Positions 1-8,819 of a DNA stretch of 64,000 nucleotides are shown here, one piece after another; the stretch's first letter is position 1; each line of letters begins with the position of its first letter. The position numbers and the translations under genes are program-made. The DNA comes from Lachnospiraceae bacterium (GTDB lineage: Bacteria; Bacillota; Clostridia; Lachnospirales; Lachnospiraceae): the NCBI GenBank assembly GCA_900771995.1, contig CAAGQC010000100.1, positions 4,166 to 68,165 on the forward strand, given 5' to 3'. The notes under the pieces were generated by a model that worked only from the letters and a program-made list of their open reading frames with translations, did no database searches and had not been told where the DNA came from.

Positions 1-12
1 CCCCGATACGCA

Positions 13-46
13 CGAAAAAGCTCCCCGTGAAAATCACAGGAAGCTT
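13..46 (-). terminator. Intrinsic terminator of ileS
   Basis: About 20 bases after the ileS stop, the minus strand forms a 13-bp stem (arms 34-46 and 18-30, with some G-U pairs) with a 3-nt loop, followed by a U run (15-19). Confidence 0.85.
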
Positions 47-65
47 TCTGTTGCCTGTAGGGCTG

Positions 66-3000
66 TTATACTCTCTCCACAGCGATCACTGCGTTCTCGC
101 CGTTGATATTCCATTCCTTGGATACAGAGTACTCTGCACCGCTTGTCAGTTCGTCAGCCAGAACTTTGCCGCTGATGGCGTCCTTGTTCTTCTGAGCGAT
201 CTCGGACAGCTTGTCGTTACCGTTGATGGATACGCGGATGTGATCGGTCACTTCGAAGCTGCTCTCCTTACGCATAGTCTGGATCTTGCTGATGATCTCG
301 TATACGAAACCTTCCTCTACCAGTTCCGGTGTCAGGTTGGTATCCAGAACAACGGTCATCTTATTGTCTTCCTGGGATACATAGCCTTCCTTCTGTGCCA
401 TGTCGATCAGCAGATCATCCTTGGTCAGTTCTACTGCCACGCCGTCTACGTCGAACTTCAGAGCACCGTCTGCATTCAGTTCATCCATGGCTGCGTTGCC
501 GTCCAGTGCAGCCAGGTGCTTCTGGATACCGCCTAACTGCTTGCCGTACTTGGGTCCTACGGTACGAAGCTGAGGCTTGAAGGTGTAGGAAGTAAAGTCA
601 CGAACGTCATCGGTAAATACCACTTCCTTGACGTTCAGTTCGTCCTCGATGATCTCCTGGTAGAACTCACTTAAGGTAAAGTCTGCCTTGATATACATTC
701 TGCTGATGGGCTGACGGTTCTTGATGGCAGCCTCGTTACGGCACGCACGTCCCATAACAACAGCATCCAGTACATCTTCCATGTCCTCTTCCAGCTTCTT
801 GTCGATGTGATCCTTGTTGACTACAGGGAAGTCACACAGGTGGATACTCTCGGGAGCGGATGCATCGTTGCTTCTTACCAGATTCTGGTAAATATCCTCT
901 GTCATGAAGGGGATCATGGGTGCTGCAGCCTTACAGATGGTCACCAGTGCGGTATACAGCGTCATGTAAGCGTTGATCTTATCCTGCTCCATGCCCTTTG
1001 CCCAGAAACGTTCACGGCTGCGTCTTACATACCAGTTACTCATCTCATCGACGAAGTCCTGCAGTGCCTTGGCAGCCTCGGGGATACGGTACTGATCCAG
1101 ATTGCTGTCTACCTCAGCTACGGTAGAGTTCAGCTTGGACAGCAGCCACTTATCCATTACGGGCAGCTTATCGTATTCCAGCGTATATTTGGAAGCGTCA
1201 AAATTATCAATGTTGGCATACAGTACAAAGAAAGCGTAGGTGTTCCACAGGGTACCCATGAACTTACGCTGTCCTTCCTGTACGGCCTTGCCGGAGAATC
1301 TCTTCGGCAGCCAGGGTGCGGAACTGGTGTAGAAATACCAGCGGATGGCATCTGCACCATAGGTCTCCAATGCATTGAAAGGATCTACCGCATTGCCCTT
1401 ACTCTTACTCATCTTCTGGCCGTTCTCATCCTGTACATGGCCCATAACGATAACGTTCTTGTAAGGAGCCTTGTTGAAGAGCAGGGTGGACTCTGCTAAC
1501 AGAGAGTAGAACCATCCACGGGTCTGATCCACTGCCTCGGAAATAAAGTTGGCAGGGAACTGCTGCTCGAACAGATCCTTATTCTCAAACGGATAATGAT
1601 GCTGTGCGAAAGGCATTGCTCCGGAATCGAACCAGCAGTCGATAACTTCGGGTACACGCTTCATCTGCTTGCCGCACTCGGGGCAGGTAATGGTGATCTC
1701 GTCAATGTAAGGACGATGGAATTCTACGGTCTTCGCCTTCTCATTACCGCTCATCCTGTACAGTTCTTCACGGCTGCCGATGGAATGCTGGTGTCCGCAT
1801 TCGCACTCCCAGATGTTTAACGGAGTACCCCAGTAACGGTTACGGGATACGCCCCAGTCCTGAATATTCTCCAGCCAGTTGCCGAAACGTCCCTCTCCGA
1901 TGGATGCGGGAATCCAGTTGATGGTCTTGTTGTTGCGTACCAGATCGTCCTTCACTGCGGTCATCTTGATGAACCAGGACTCTCTTGCATAGTAGATCAG
2001 CGGAGTATCACATCTCCAGCAGAAAGGATAGTCATGCTCGAACTTCGGTGCGTCAAACAGCTTGCCCTCTGCATCCAGATCCTTAAGTACCAGAGGATCT
2101 GCGTCCTTTACAAATTTTCCGGCATAAGGGGTCTCTGCGGTCAGATCACCCTTGCCGTCTACAAACTGTACGAAAGGCAGTTCGTAGTTACGTCCGATAC
2201 GGCTGTCGTCTTCACCGAAAGCCGGAGCGATATGAACGATACCGGTACCATCGGTCATGGTTACATAACCGTCACAGGTTACGAAATGTGCCTTTTTCTT
2301 CTGCTTCTCAGCGGCATCTCCGGCACACTTGTACAGAGGCTCGTACTCCTTGTACTCCAGATCCTTACCGACATAAGTCTCCAGTACTTCGTAGGCATCT
2401 TTGCCTTCTTCTGCCAGACGGCCCAGTACCTTGTCTGCCAGTGCCTTTGCAATATAATAGGTATAACCGTCGGCGGCCTTCACCTTCAGGTAGGTCTCCT
2501 CCGGGTTCACGCACAGTGCCACGTTGGAAGGAAGGGTCCAGGGGGTGGTGGTCCATGCCAGGAAATATGCATCCTCGCCCTTTACCTTGAAACGTACGAT
2601 GGCGGAACGCTCTTTGACTGCCTTATAGCCCTGTGCCACTTCGTGGCTGGACAGAGGGGTTCCGCAACGAGGGCAGTAGGGAACGATCTTGAAGCCCTTG
2701 TACAGCAGGCCCTTGTCCCAGATGGTCTTAAGTGCCCACCACTCGGACTCAATGAAATTGTCATCATAGGTAACATAAGGGTTGTCCATGTCTGCCCAGA
2801 AACCGACGGTACGGGAGAAGTCTTCCCACATTCCCTTGTATTTCCAGACGCTCTCTTTACATTTGTCAATGAAAGGTGCCAGACCGTATTCCTCGATCTG
2901 CTCCTTGCCGTCCAGACCCAGCATTTTCTCGACTTCCAGTTCTACGGGAAGTCCGTGGGTATCCCAACCGGCCTTACGGGGAACCATATATCCCTTCATG

Positions 3001-3218
3001 GTACGGTATCTGGGGATCATATCCTTGATGGTACGGGTCTCTACATGACCGATGTGGGGCTTACCGTTGGCGGTAGGCGGTCCGTCGTAGAAGGTATAGG
3101 TCTCGCCTTCCTTACGATGTTCCATACTTTTTTTGAAAATGTCGTTGTCTTCCCAGAATTTCTCAACTGCTTTCTCACGGTCTACGAAATTCAGGCTTGT
3201 GGGTACCTGCTTGTACAT
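66..3218 (-). CDS. ileS: Isoleucyl-tRNA synthetase
   Basis: Class I aminoacyl-tRNA synthetase that charges tRNA-Ile in the cytoplasm. The 1050-residue product carries the HIGH signature as PHIGH near residue 57, the KMSKS loop as KMSKSKGN, and the long CP1 editing insertion between the Rossmann halves. The length and the HVETRT sequence after HIGH resemble the longer, eukaryote-like IleS class rather than the shorter E. coli class; that subclass call is an inference. The ATG at 3218 is preceded by a purine-rich AAAGGAAG. The gene stands alone behind its own promoter and T-box leader and ends in a terminator, so it is regulated by charging of tRNA-Ile. Confidence 0.98.
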   Translation of the reverse strand: MYKQVPTSLNFVDREKAVEKFWEDNDIFKKSMEHRKEGETYTFYDGPPTANGKPHIGHVETRTIKDMIPRYRTMKGYMVPRKAGWDTHGLPVELEVEKMLGLDGKEQIEEYGLAPFIDKCKESVWKYKGMWEDFSRTVGFWADMDNPYVTYDDNFIESEWWALKTIWDKGLLYKGFKIVPYCPRCGTPLSSHEVAQGYKAVKERSAIVRFKVKGEDAYFLAWTTTPWTLPSNVALCVNPEETYLKVKAADGYTYYIAKALADKVLGRLAEEGKDAYEVLETYVGKDLEYKEYEPLYKCAGDAAEKQKKKAHFVTCDGYVTMTDGTGIVHIAPAFGEDDSRIGRNYELPFVQFVDGKGDLTAETPYAGKFVKDADPLVLKDLDAEGKLFDAPKFEHDYPFCWRCDTPLIYYARESWFIKMTAVKDDLVRNNKTINWIPASIGEGRFGNWLENIQDWGVSRNRYWGTPLNIWECECGHQHSIGSREELYRMSGNEKAKTVEFHRPYIDEITITCPECGKQMKRVPEVIDCWFDSGAMPFAQHHYPFENKDLFEQQFPANFISEAVDQTRGWFYSLLAESTLLFNKAPYKNVIVMGHVQDENGQKMSKSKGNAVDPFNALETYGADAIRWYFYTSSAPWLPKRFSGKAVQEGQRKFMGTLWNTYAFFVLYANIDNFDASKYTLEYDKLPVMDKWLLSKLNSTVAEVDSNLDQYRIPEAAKALQDFVDEMSNWYVRRSRERFWAKGMEQDKINAYMTLYTALVTICKAAAPMIPFMTEDIYQNLVRSNDASAPESIHLCDFPVVNKDHIDKKLEEDMEDVLDAVVMGRACRNEAAIKNRQPISRMYIKADFTLSEFYQEIIEDELNVKEVVFTDDVRDFTSYTFKPQLRTVGPKYGKQLGGIQKHLAALDGNAAMDELNADGALKFDVDGVAVELTKDDLLIDMAQKEGYVSQEDNKMTVVLDTNLTPELVEEGFVYEIISKIQTMRKESSFEVTDHIRVSINGNDKLSEIAQKNKDAISGKVLADELTSGAEYSVSKEWNINGENAVIAVERV

Positions 3219-3252
3219 ACTGTGCTTCCTTTCTTTTTAAAAACTGAGGATG

Positions 3253-3510
3253 AAAAAAAGCTCCGTCCCGTAACAGGACGAAGCTCATGCATTCGTTAAC
3301 CACCTCTTACAACATACTTCCTATTACATAGGAGTGATATGCTTCCCGGTAACGGCGGGATTCCGTTCAGAACTACCGGCATACGCTTTGGTTCTGACAG
3401 CTCAGAAGTGATTTTCACTTTTTCCTTACTCGCACCGGTCTCTCACCATCACCGGCTCGCTTTGCCTTTCTGTGGAAAAGCTACTCTCTTCGTCAGTGCT
3501 TTTTTGATAT
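3253..3510 (-). ncRNA. T-box leader (Ile specifier) of ileS
   Basis: The minus-strand leader has the Stem I landmark GCCGGTGATGGTGAGAGACC, a specifier loop in which AUC (3410-3412, an Ile codon) sits in GAAAATCACTTCTGAG, and the antiterminator bulge read as GGTGGTTAACG (3294-3305). A strong terminator follows (stem arms around 3276-3285 and 3259-3269, U run 3253-3259). The bulge UGGU fits pairing with a tRNA ending ACCA. Uncharged tRNA-Ile should favour antitermination and raise ileS expression. Confidence 0.93.
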
Positions 3511-3516
3511 ATCGCT

Positions 3517-3546
3517 ATTATATAACCCATTTTTTTCAGTTGTCAA
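3517..3546 (-). promoter_or_regulatory. Promoter of T-box/ileS transcript
   Basis: On the minus strand, TTGACA (3541-3546) and TATAAT (3517-3522) are separated by 18 bp. Both hexamers match the sigma-A consensus perfectly. Transcription would start near 3510, just upstream of Stem I of the T-box. Confidence 0.85.
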
Positions 3547-3583
3547 GCCGGATGTTGCGATTTGCTTATAAAGCTTTTATTTC

Positions 3584-3612
3584 TTGCTTTTCCGACATTT
3601 ATTTCATATAAT
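3584..3612 (+). promoter_or_regulatory. Probable promoter of the diguanylate cyclase gene
   Basis: TATAAT at 3607-3612 with a poor -35 (TTGCTT, 3584-3589) at 17 bp spacing, 54 bp before the start codon. Divergent from the ileS promoter. Confidence 0.5.
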
Positions 3613-3665
3613 ATTTTTAACACTTTAAATGTGTACCGGTTATATCCGAAGGGATAGGGAATTCT

Positions 3666-4961
3666 ATGGAAAATACGCAAAATACGGAGAAAATAAGCGG
3701 CAGTAAAATATCATATACTCTGCAGGCAATCGGACTGATCCCCCTGCTGGTGCTGGGGATCGTGATGCTGTTTTTCACTTCCCAGTGGTTCACGAAAATC
3801 ATGTATCAGGAAGTGGAAAGTGAGTTATATGATGCCACGAGAAGCGCAACGACTCTTTTGAATGCCGCCTATCCTGGCGATTACCGGCTGGAAGGAGAGG
3901 TTGCTTATCTTCTATATAAAGGGGATACGGATATCACCCGGGATTATTCCCTTCTGGACCAGTTCAAAGAGGACACCGGTCTGGACATTACCCTGTTCTA
4001 TCAGGACACCCGGATCCTGACGACTCTGTATGGCACGCAGGGGGAACGCATTGTCGGCTCCGGCGCTCCGGATGTGGTGATCCGCGATGTATTGAATACC
4101 GGAGAAGATCATTTTTATACCCATACGCTGATCAACGGTAAATCTTATTTTTCCTATTATAGTCCCGTCCGTAACCAGGACGGCAGCGTGGTTGGCATGC
4201 TTTTCGTAGGAAAATCCAGTGCTGCCGTATCCCAGTCCATTCAGCGCTATGTTTATCCGCTGACTTTGCTGATCATTATTTTTGTGGCTCTCGTGGCACT
4301 CTGCATTTACTTTTACACCAAAGGATTCGTAGCGGTATTGCTGAATATCCACGGTTTCCTGTCGGAAGTAGCCTCCGGGAATCTGAACGCCACGCTGGAT
4401 CATTCCGTCGTAAAGCGCAGCGATGAATTGGGAGACATCGGACGATGTGCCCTGTCCATGCAGCGTTCCCTGCGGACCATGATCGAGCAGGATGCCCTGA
4501 CCGAGCTGTACAACCGTCGTTCCGGTGACAAGAAGCTGCGACAAATCTCTGCGGAAGCAAAAGAATCCGGCCGTTCCTTTGCACTGGCCATCGGCGACAT
4601 CGATCTCTTCAAGCGGATCAACGATACCTATGGTCACGAATGCGGCGATGCCGTTCTGAAAAAAGTCTCCGCCACCTTAAAACAGCACATGTGGCATCAG
4701 GGCCTTGCGGCACGCTGGGGCGGAGAAGAATTCCTGCTGTTGTTCGAGGATACCGATCTGGACACCGCCAGACAACAGTTGGACGAACTGATGGAGAAGA
4801 TCCGTGCTCTGGACGTCCTTTACGACGGCCAGCATGTCGGCCTGACCATGACCTTCGGTCTGATCTGCAAGCCTTCCGAAGACATTCACCTTCTACTGAA
4901 AGAAGCAGATGAGAAATTATATATCGGCAAAACAAACGGTCGTAACCAAGTGGTGTCTTAA
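3666..4961 (+). CDS. Membrane sensor diguanylate cyclase (single Cache-HAMP-GGDEF)
   Basis: Likely makes cyclic di-GMP from two GTP. The 431-residue protein has a first membrane segment at about residues 17-38, an extracytoplasmic sensor of roughly 150 residues resembling a single Cache domain (the FSYYSPV...VGMLFVGK pattern is typical), a second membrane segment near 197-220, a HAMP linker, then a GGDEF domain beginning near 275. The active-site motif GGEEF is intact at 352-356, and IGDIDLFKRINDTYGH carries the metal and substrate residues. The inhibitory I-site RxxD is replaced by WHQG, so product inhibition is probably absent. The ATG at 3666 follows AAGGGATAGGGA. The gene stands alone and ends in a terminator that overlaps its last codons. 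The sensed ligand is unknown. Confidence 0.9.
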   Translation: MENTQNTEKISGSKISYTLQAIGLIPLLVLGIVMLFFTSQWFTKIMYQEVESELYDATRSATTLLNAAYPGDYRLEGEVAYLLYKGDTDITRDYSLLDQFKEDTGLDITLFYQDTRILTTLYGTQGERIVGSGAPDVVIRDVLNTGEDHFYTHTLINGKSYFSYYSPVRNQDGSVVGMLFVGKSSAAVSQSIQRYVYPLTLLIIIFVALVALCIYFYTKGFVAVLLNIHGFLSEVASGNLNATLDHSVVKRSDELGDIGRCALSMQRSLRTMIEQDALTELYNRRSGDKKLRQISAEAKESGRSFALAIGDIDLFKRINDTYGHECGDAVLKKVSATLKQHMWHQGLAARWGGEEFLLLFEDTDLDTARQQLDELMEKIRALDVLYDGQHVGLTMTFGLICKPSEDIHLLLKEADEKLYIGKTNGRNQVVS

Positions 4962-4984
4962 CCGCCGGTTACGACCGTTTTTTA
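4934..4984. terminator. Bidirectional terminator between convergent genes
   Basis: A perfect 14-bp stem (4934-4947 with 4967-4980) with a 19-nt loop. A T run follows on the plus strand (4978-4983), and a TTTGTTTT tract follows on the minus strand. The left arm lies inside the last codons of the cyclase gene. It can end both that transcript and spoVT. Confidence 0.85.
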
Positions 4985-5527
4985 TTGCTCCATCTGTCTG
5001 CCCAAAAATCCTGCGGCGGACTGGGCCAGTTTCTGTTCCACTTCTCCCATTTTATTTTTTCCGTCATTCTCCAGCAGGATCACACTTCCTATGATGTCTC
5101 CTTCACAGATGATGGGGGTGATCAGCTGCCAGGCATAGTCCACGGCAATGTCCTCCGCGATGTTGACATAGTTGCGGTCTCCTTTGGCGGCGATCACGGT
5201 CTCACGGTTATTGATCTTCTCCTCCAGCTGACGGCTCACGGCCTTATTGAGCAGCTGCTTACAGCCGCCGGAGACCGCGATGAACTGATCCCTGTCTGCG
5301 ATCAGCGTGGGATGGCCGGACACCTGCGCCAGACTCTCCACATACTGTTTGGCAAATGTGGTCATCTCTCCGATGGGGGAATACTTTTTCAGGATCACCT
5401 GCCCCTCTCTGTCAGTGAAAATTTCCAGCGGATCGCTCTCTCTGATGTGTAACGTGCGGCGGATCTCCTTTGGGATCACGATGCGCCCAAGATCATCTAT
5501 TCTTCTTACAATTCCGGTTGCTTTCAT
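4982..5527 (-). CDS. spoVT: Stage V sporulation protein T
   Basis: Transcriptional regulator of late forespore genes in endospore formers. The 181-residue product has an N-terminal AbrB-type swapped-hairpin DNA-binding domain (MKATGIVRRIDDLGRIVIPK, residues 1-20, through about 50) and a C-terminal GAF-like domain (about 55-180). This is the B. subtilis SpoVT arrangement and close to its 178-residue length. The ATG at 5527 was chosen over a longer in-frame start because AGGAGG lies just upstream and homologues begin with this sequence. The gene stands alone, with a sigma-G-like promoter upstream and a bidirectional terminator downstream. Confidence 0.95.
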   Translation of the reverse strand: MKATGIVRRIDDLGRIVIPKEIRRTLHIRESDPLEIFTDREGQVILKKYSPIGEMTTFAKQYVESLAQVSGHPTLIADRDQFIAVSGGCKQLLNKAVSRQLEEKINNRETVIAAKGDRNYVNIAEDIAVDYAWQLITPIICEGDIIGSVILLENDGKNKMGEVEQKLAQSAAGFLGRQMEQ

Positions 5528-5579
5528 AGTAAAAAACCTCCTGCTTTCCAGCTTACTTCCCATAATTGTGTTGTGTGGG

Positions 5580-5609
5580 TAGTATGTGGAAATACAGGAG
5601 GAATTATGT
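5580..5609 (-). promoter_or_regulatory. Possible sigma-G promoter of spoVT
   Basis: The minus strand reads ACATA (5605-5609), 18 bp, then CATACTA (5580-5586). The -10 matches the forespore sigma-G consensus CATWHTA fully, and the -35 matches GHATR at 4 of 5 positions. In B. subtilis spoVT is sigma-G dependent, so this fits the gene, but the assignment is by motif only. Confidence 0.5.
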
Positions 5610-5694
5610 ATCTGCGTTTACTGAAAATGGATCCATCTAATTCTTGCTACTGCAGTATCGAAACTTTTCATGATAAAACAACGGATTCCGGGCT

Positions 5695-5723
5695 TTCATT
5701 TTCCGACAAATATTGTATATAAT
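5695..5723 (+). promoter_or_regulatory. Weak promoter candidate for the NSS transporter gene
   Basis: TATAAT at 5718-5723 has a good -10 context, but the -35 at 17 bp spacing (TTCATT, 5695-5700) is poor. It lies 60 bp before the chosen start. Confidence 0.4.
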
Positions 5724-5782
5724 AGCTTTATATGCTGCAAGCCTGCTTGTCGCGAAATAATTTATGGGGAGAGTTTACATCT

Positions 5783-7156
5783 ATGAATCACAAAAATGAG
5801 AAAAGAAGTTCCTTTTCCGGGAAGATCGGCTTCGTCCTGTCGGCCGCCGGGGCATCGGTAGGTCTGGGCAATATCTGGCGTTTTCCCTATCTGGCAGCCA
5901 AATACGGCGGCGGCATCTTCCTGCTCATCTACATCATCCTGGCTCTGACCTTCGGTTATACCATGATCGTGGCGGAGACTTCTCTGGGGCGTATGACGGG
6001 CAAAAGCCCCGTAGGCGCTTTCCACAGCTTCGGAAAATCCAAGTGGCTGTCCTTCGGCGGATGGATCAATGCCATCATTCCCATTCTGATCGTACCCTAT
6101 TATTCCGTTATCGGCGGATGGGTCATCAAATATCTTGTGGAATATATCAAAGGACATGGACATGCTCTGGCGGAGGACGGTTATTTCTCCACCTTTATCT
6201 CCAACGGTGTCTCCACAGAACTCTGCTTCGCGGTATTCACCCTGTGTACTCTGGGGATCATCTACGCCGGAGTGCGTAACGGCATCGAACGGGTATCCCG
6301 CATTATGATGCCGATCCTGGTGGTTTTATCCATTATCATTACGCTCTATTCCGTCACCAGACCGGGAGCCCTGAGCGGTGTGAAATATTTCCTGATCCCG
6401 AATCCCGCGAATTTCTCCTGGATGACCGTGGTGACGGCCATGGGGCAGATGTTCTACTCCCTGTCCATTGCCATGGGTATTCTCATCACCTTCGGCTCTT
6501 ATATGAAAAAAGATGTCTCCATTGAAGGTTCCACGAAAAATGTGGAGATCTTCGATACCGCCATTGCCATTATGGCGGGCTTAATGATCATCCCCGCGGT
6601 ATTTGCCTTCTCCGGCGGAGATCCCGATACCCTGCAGGCCGGACCTGCCCTGATGTTCATTACGATTCCCAAGGTCTTCGACAGCATGGGAATGGGTACC
6701 TTCGTCGGTGTCCTGTTCTTCCTTCTGGTGCTGTTCGCCGCCATGACCAGTTCCATCGCGCTGACCGAAAGCGCCGTGTCCACCTTCGAAGATGAGCTTG
6801 GCTGGGGACGAAAGAAATCCACCGTCATCATGGGCGTGATCATGCTGGCACTGGGAAGTCTGTCTTCTCTGGGTTACGGCCCTCTGGCCGCCGTGAAGAT
6901 CATCGGCATGCAGTTCCTGGATTTCTTTGATTTCCTGACCAACTCTGTGATGATGCCCATCGCAGCCATCACCATCTGTCTGCTGGTATCCCGCGTCATC
7001 GGGGTAAAGGCTGTGGAGGAAGAGGTGATGCACGGGGAAGCTGCTTTCCGCCGCAAGAAGATCTTCAACTTCATGATCAAATATCTGTGCCCGGTATTCG
7101 CCGCCATCATTCTGGCAAGTTCCGTAGCCAATGCCTTCGGATGGATCAAAATGTAA
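5783..7156 (+). CDS. Na+-dependent neurotransmitter:sodium symporter family transporter
   Basis: Secondary transporter of the NSS (SNF) family, LeuT fold, driving uptake of an amino acid or related amine with sodium. The 457-residue protein begins with the family hallmark of TM1 (GLGNIWRFPYLAAKYGGG), whose unwound segment binds Na+ and substrate. It has the TM6 signature GQMFYSLSIAMG and about 11-12 hydrophobic segments, as in bacterial NSS members. The ATG at 5783 is favoured because GGGGAGAG lies about 10 bases upstream; a start at 5732 has no such site. The last 11 bases overlap the end of the convergent ABC exporter gene, so no terminator separates them. The substrate cannot be told from the sequence. 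Confidence 0.93.
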   Translation: MNHKNEKRSSFSGKIGFVLSAAGASVGLGNIWRFPYLAAKYGGGIFLLIYIILALTFGYTMIVAETSLGRMTGKSPVGAFHSFGKSKWLSFGGWINAIIPILIVPYYSVIGGWVIKYLVEYIKGHGHALAEDGYFSTFISNGVSTELCFAVFTLCTLGIIYAGVRNGIERVSRIMMPILVVLSIIITLYSVTRPGALSGVKYFLIPNPANFSWMTVVTAMGQMFYSLSIAMGILITFGSYMKKDVSIEGSTKNVEIFDTAIAIMAGLMIIPAVFAFSGGDPDTLQAGPALMFITIPKVFDSMGMGTFVGVLFFLLVLFAAMTSSIALTESAVSTFEDELGWGRKKSTVIMGVIMLALGSLSSLGYGPLAAVKIIGMQFLDFFDFLTNSVMMPIAAITICLLVSRVIGVKAVEEEVMHGEAAFRRKKIFNFMIKYLCPVFAAIILASSVANAFGWIKM

Positions 7157-8819
7157 TCACTCGTCCCGTCTCCGCATTCACTCTATGCGAAATCGAGATT
7201 ACCGTTCTTCCTTCGGAGGCTCGTTTCAGTGCCTGCAGCACTTCTTCCTCCGTCTGGGCATCCAGATTCGCTGTGATCTCATCCAGCAGAAGCAGCTTTG
7301 GCTTCGCCACAGCGGCTCTGGCAATGGACAATAACTGCCACTGTCCCTGAGAAAAGATCTCCGGAGTACAGGGTGTATCATATCCTTTTTCCAGCTGCTC
7401 GATCGTGGCATCCAGCCCGGCGATCTTCGCCGCTTCCCGGACATCTTCCAGCGTAAAGCGATCATCATACAGAGTGATCTGGTCTCTGACCGTACCGGGC
7501 ACTCTGTGGAAGGTCTGCTCCACATAGCCGTACAGACTGCGCTTCTCATTCTCCGGAATATCGAAGGCCTCTCTGCCCTGAATCAGTACTTTTCCCGCTC
7601 CCGGCTGATACAGCCCCAACAACAGCTTGAAGATCGTACTCTTACCGGCACCGGTTCTGCCCGACAGAGTGACCTGTTCTCCGGGATACACCTGGAAGCT
7701 TAAATTCTGCAGGATTTTCCGGCTGTCATCCTCATAGCCAAAGGTCACATCCCGCAATTCCACAAACGGTGTCTCCTTCGCTGTGGCCACCGGTGTCTCC
7801 AACTTCTGCTCTCTCTCCGGCAGTTCCTCCAGTGCATAGAATTCATTGATCCGGTGCACACCCGCAATGGCGGACTGGATGGTCTGGATCTCCATTCCCA
7901 GGCTCTCCACCGGGGTGAATATCTGGGAGATATAGTTGATCACCGCTACCGCCGTACCGGCTGACATACCGAACAGTGTCAGCACTTTCGCATTGCCGGA
8001 AGCGGAGAACAGCATGATCACTGCCACCACGATGGCATTCAGGATCAGGATCACCGGGGAGTAGATGGCATCATAGAAATTCGTCTTTTCCACGGCACGG
8101 TAACTGTCTGCGATACATTCATCATACCGCTTCGCCATATAGCGCTCTTTTCCCAGATTATGGATCGTCCGGATATTGTGCAGTGTTTCCGGCACATGAC
8201 CGGATGCTTTTCCTACCGCGCTGCGGTTCTCGATCTGGGCCTTCAGCATATTCTTCTGCACCGTCCGGGTGAACCAGTACAGGAAAGGAAGGATCACCAG
8301 AAGCACAATGGCCAGTCCTCTGTTCTTCAGCCAGATCACCGCCAGAATGCTCAGGATCTTGCAGGCATCCGTAAACATACTGATGATACCGGAGGTAAAC
8401 AGGTTCTCCACAGTATCCACATCGCCCACGAACCGGGAGACAATGGTACCGGGCTCCTGCTTCGTCAGTTCTCCTGCCGTCAGGCTGGTATATTTATCCA
8501 TCAGACTGCTGCGCAGCGCATGGGTGATCTTCTGACCGAATACGGTCAACAGTCCCTCTCTGACGCTCTCCGTCAGCCCCGTGAGGACCGTAAAGGCAAA
8601 ATACAGTACGACCATCACTACCGGAACCGCAGTTCCTGTGGTGATGGTATCCACGATGCTTCCCAGGATCCAGGGGGGCAGCAGGGCCGTCACGATGGCG
8701 CCCACCACAGCCAGCACGATTCCCAGTGACAGCCCGATATAGCCTGTCACCGTCTGCAGGATCACGCTGCGGACATTTCTTGCATTCTGTTTCTTTTGCA
8801 TCTGCTTACTTTGCTGCAT
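7146..8819 (-). CDS. Heterodimeric ABC exporter subunit with catalytic Walker B, short C-terminus
   Basis: Type IV (exporter) ABC half-transporter: six membrane segments in about residues 15-300, then a nucleotide-binding domain. Walker A is GRTGAGKST, Walker B is LLLLDE with the catalytic glutamate, the signature is the non-canonical SQGQ in place of SGGQ, and the switch histidine is in ISISHR. The chain stops about a dozen residues after the switch histidine, so the usual last 25-40 residues are missing; the end overlaps the convergent NSS gene by 11 bp. The ATG at 8819 follows GGAGGGAGG and overlaps the 3' end of the partner subunit gene by 14 bp, indicating translational coupling. Substrate unknown; peptides, lipids or drugs are typical. 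Confidence 0.9.
   Translation of the reverse strand: MQQSKQMQKKQNARNVRSVILQTVTGYIGLSLGIVLAVVGAIVTALLPPWILGSIVDTITTGTAVPVVMVVLYFAFTVLTGLTESVREGLLTVFGQKITHALRSSLMDKYTSLTAGELTKQEPGTIVSRFVGDVDTVENLFTSGIISMFTDACKILSILAVIWLKNRGLAIVLLVILPFLYWFTRTVQKNMLKAQIENRSAVGKASGHVPETLHNIRTIHNLGKERYMAKRYDECIADSYRAVEKTNFYDAIYSPVILILNAIVVAVIMLFSASGNAKVLTLFGMSAGTAVAVINYISQIFTPVESLGMEIQTIQSAIAGVHRINEFYALEELPEREQKLETPVATAKETPFVELRDVTFGYEDDSRKILQNLSFQVYPGEQVTLSGRTGAGKSTIFKLLLGLYQPGAGKVLIQGREAFDIPENEKRSLYGYVEQTFHRVPGTVRDQITLYDDRFTLEDVREAAKIAGLDATIEQLEKGYDTPCTPEIFSQGQWQLLSIARAAVAKPKLLLLDEITANLDAQTEEEVLQALKRASEGRTVISISHRVNAETGRVITF

Noticed and set aside
2034..3299. 421-residue plus-strand frame opposite ileS
   Set aside because: Lies antisense within the clear ileS gene; no ribosome binding site, Cys/Leu-rich nonsense composition caused by codon bias of the real gene.
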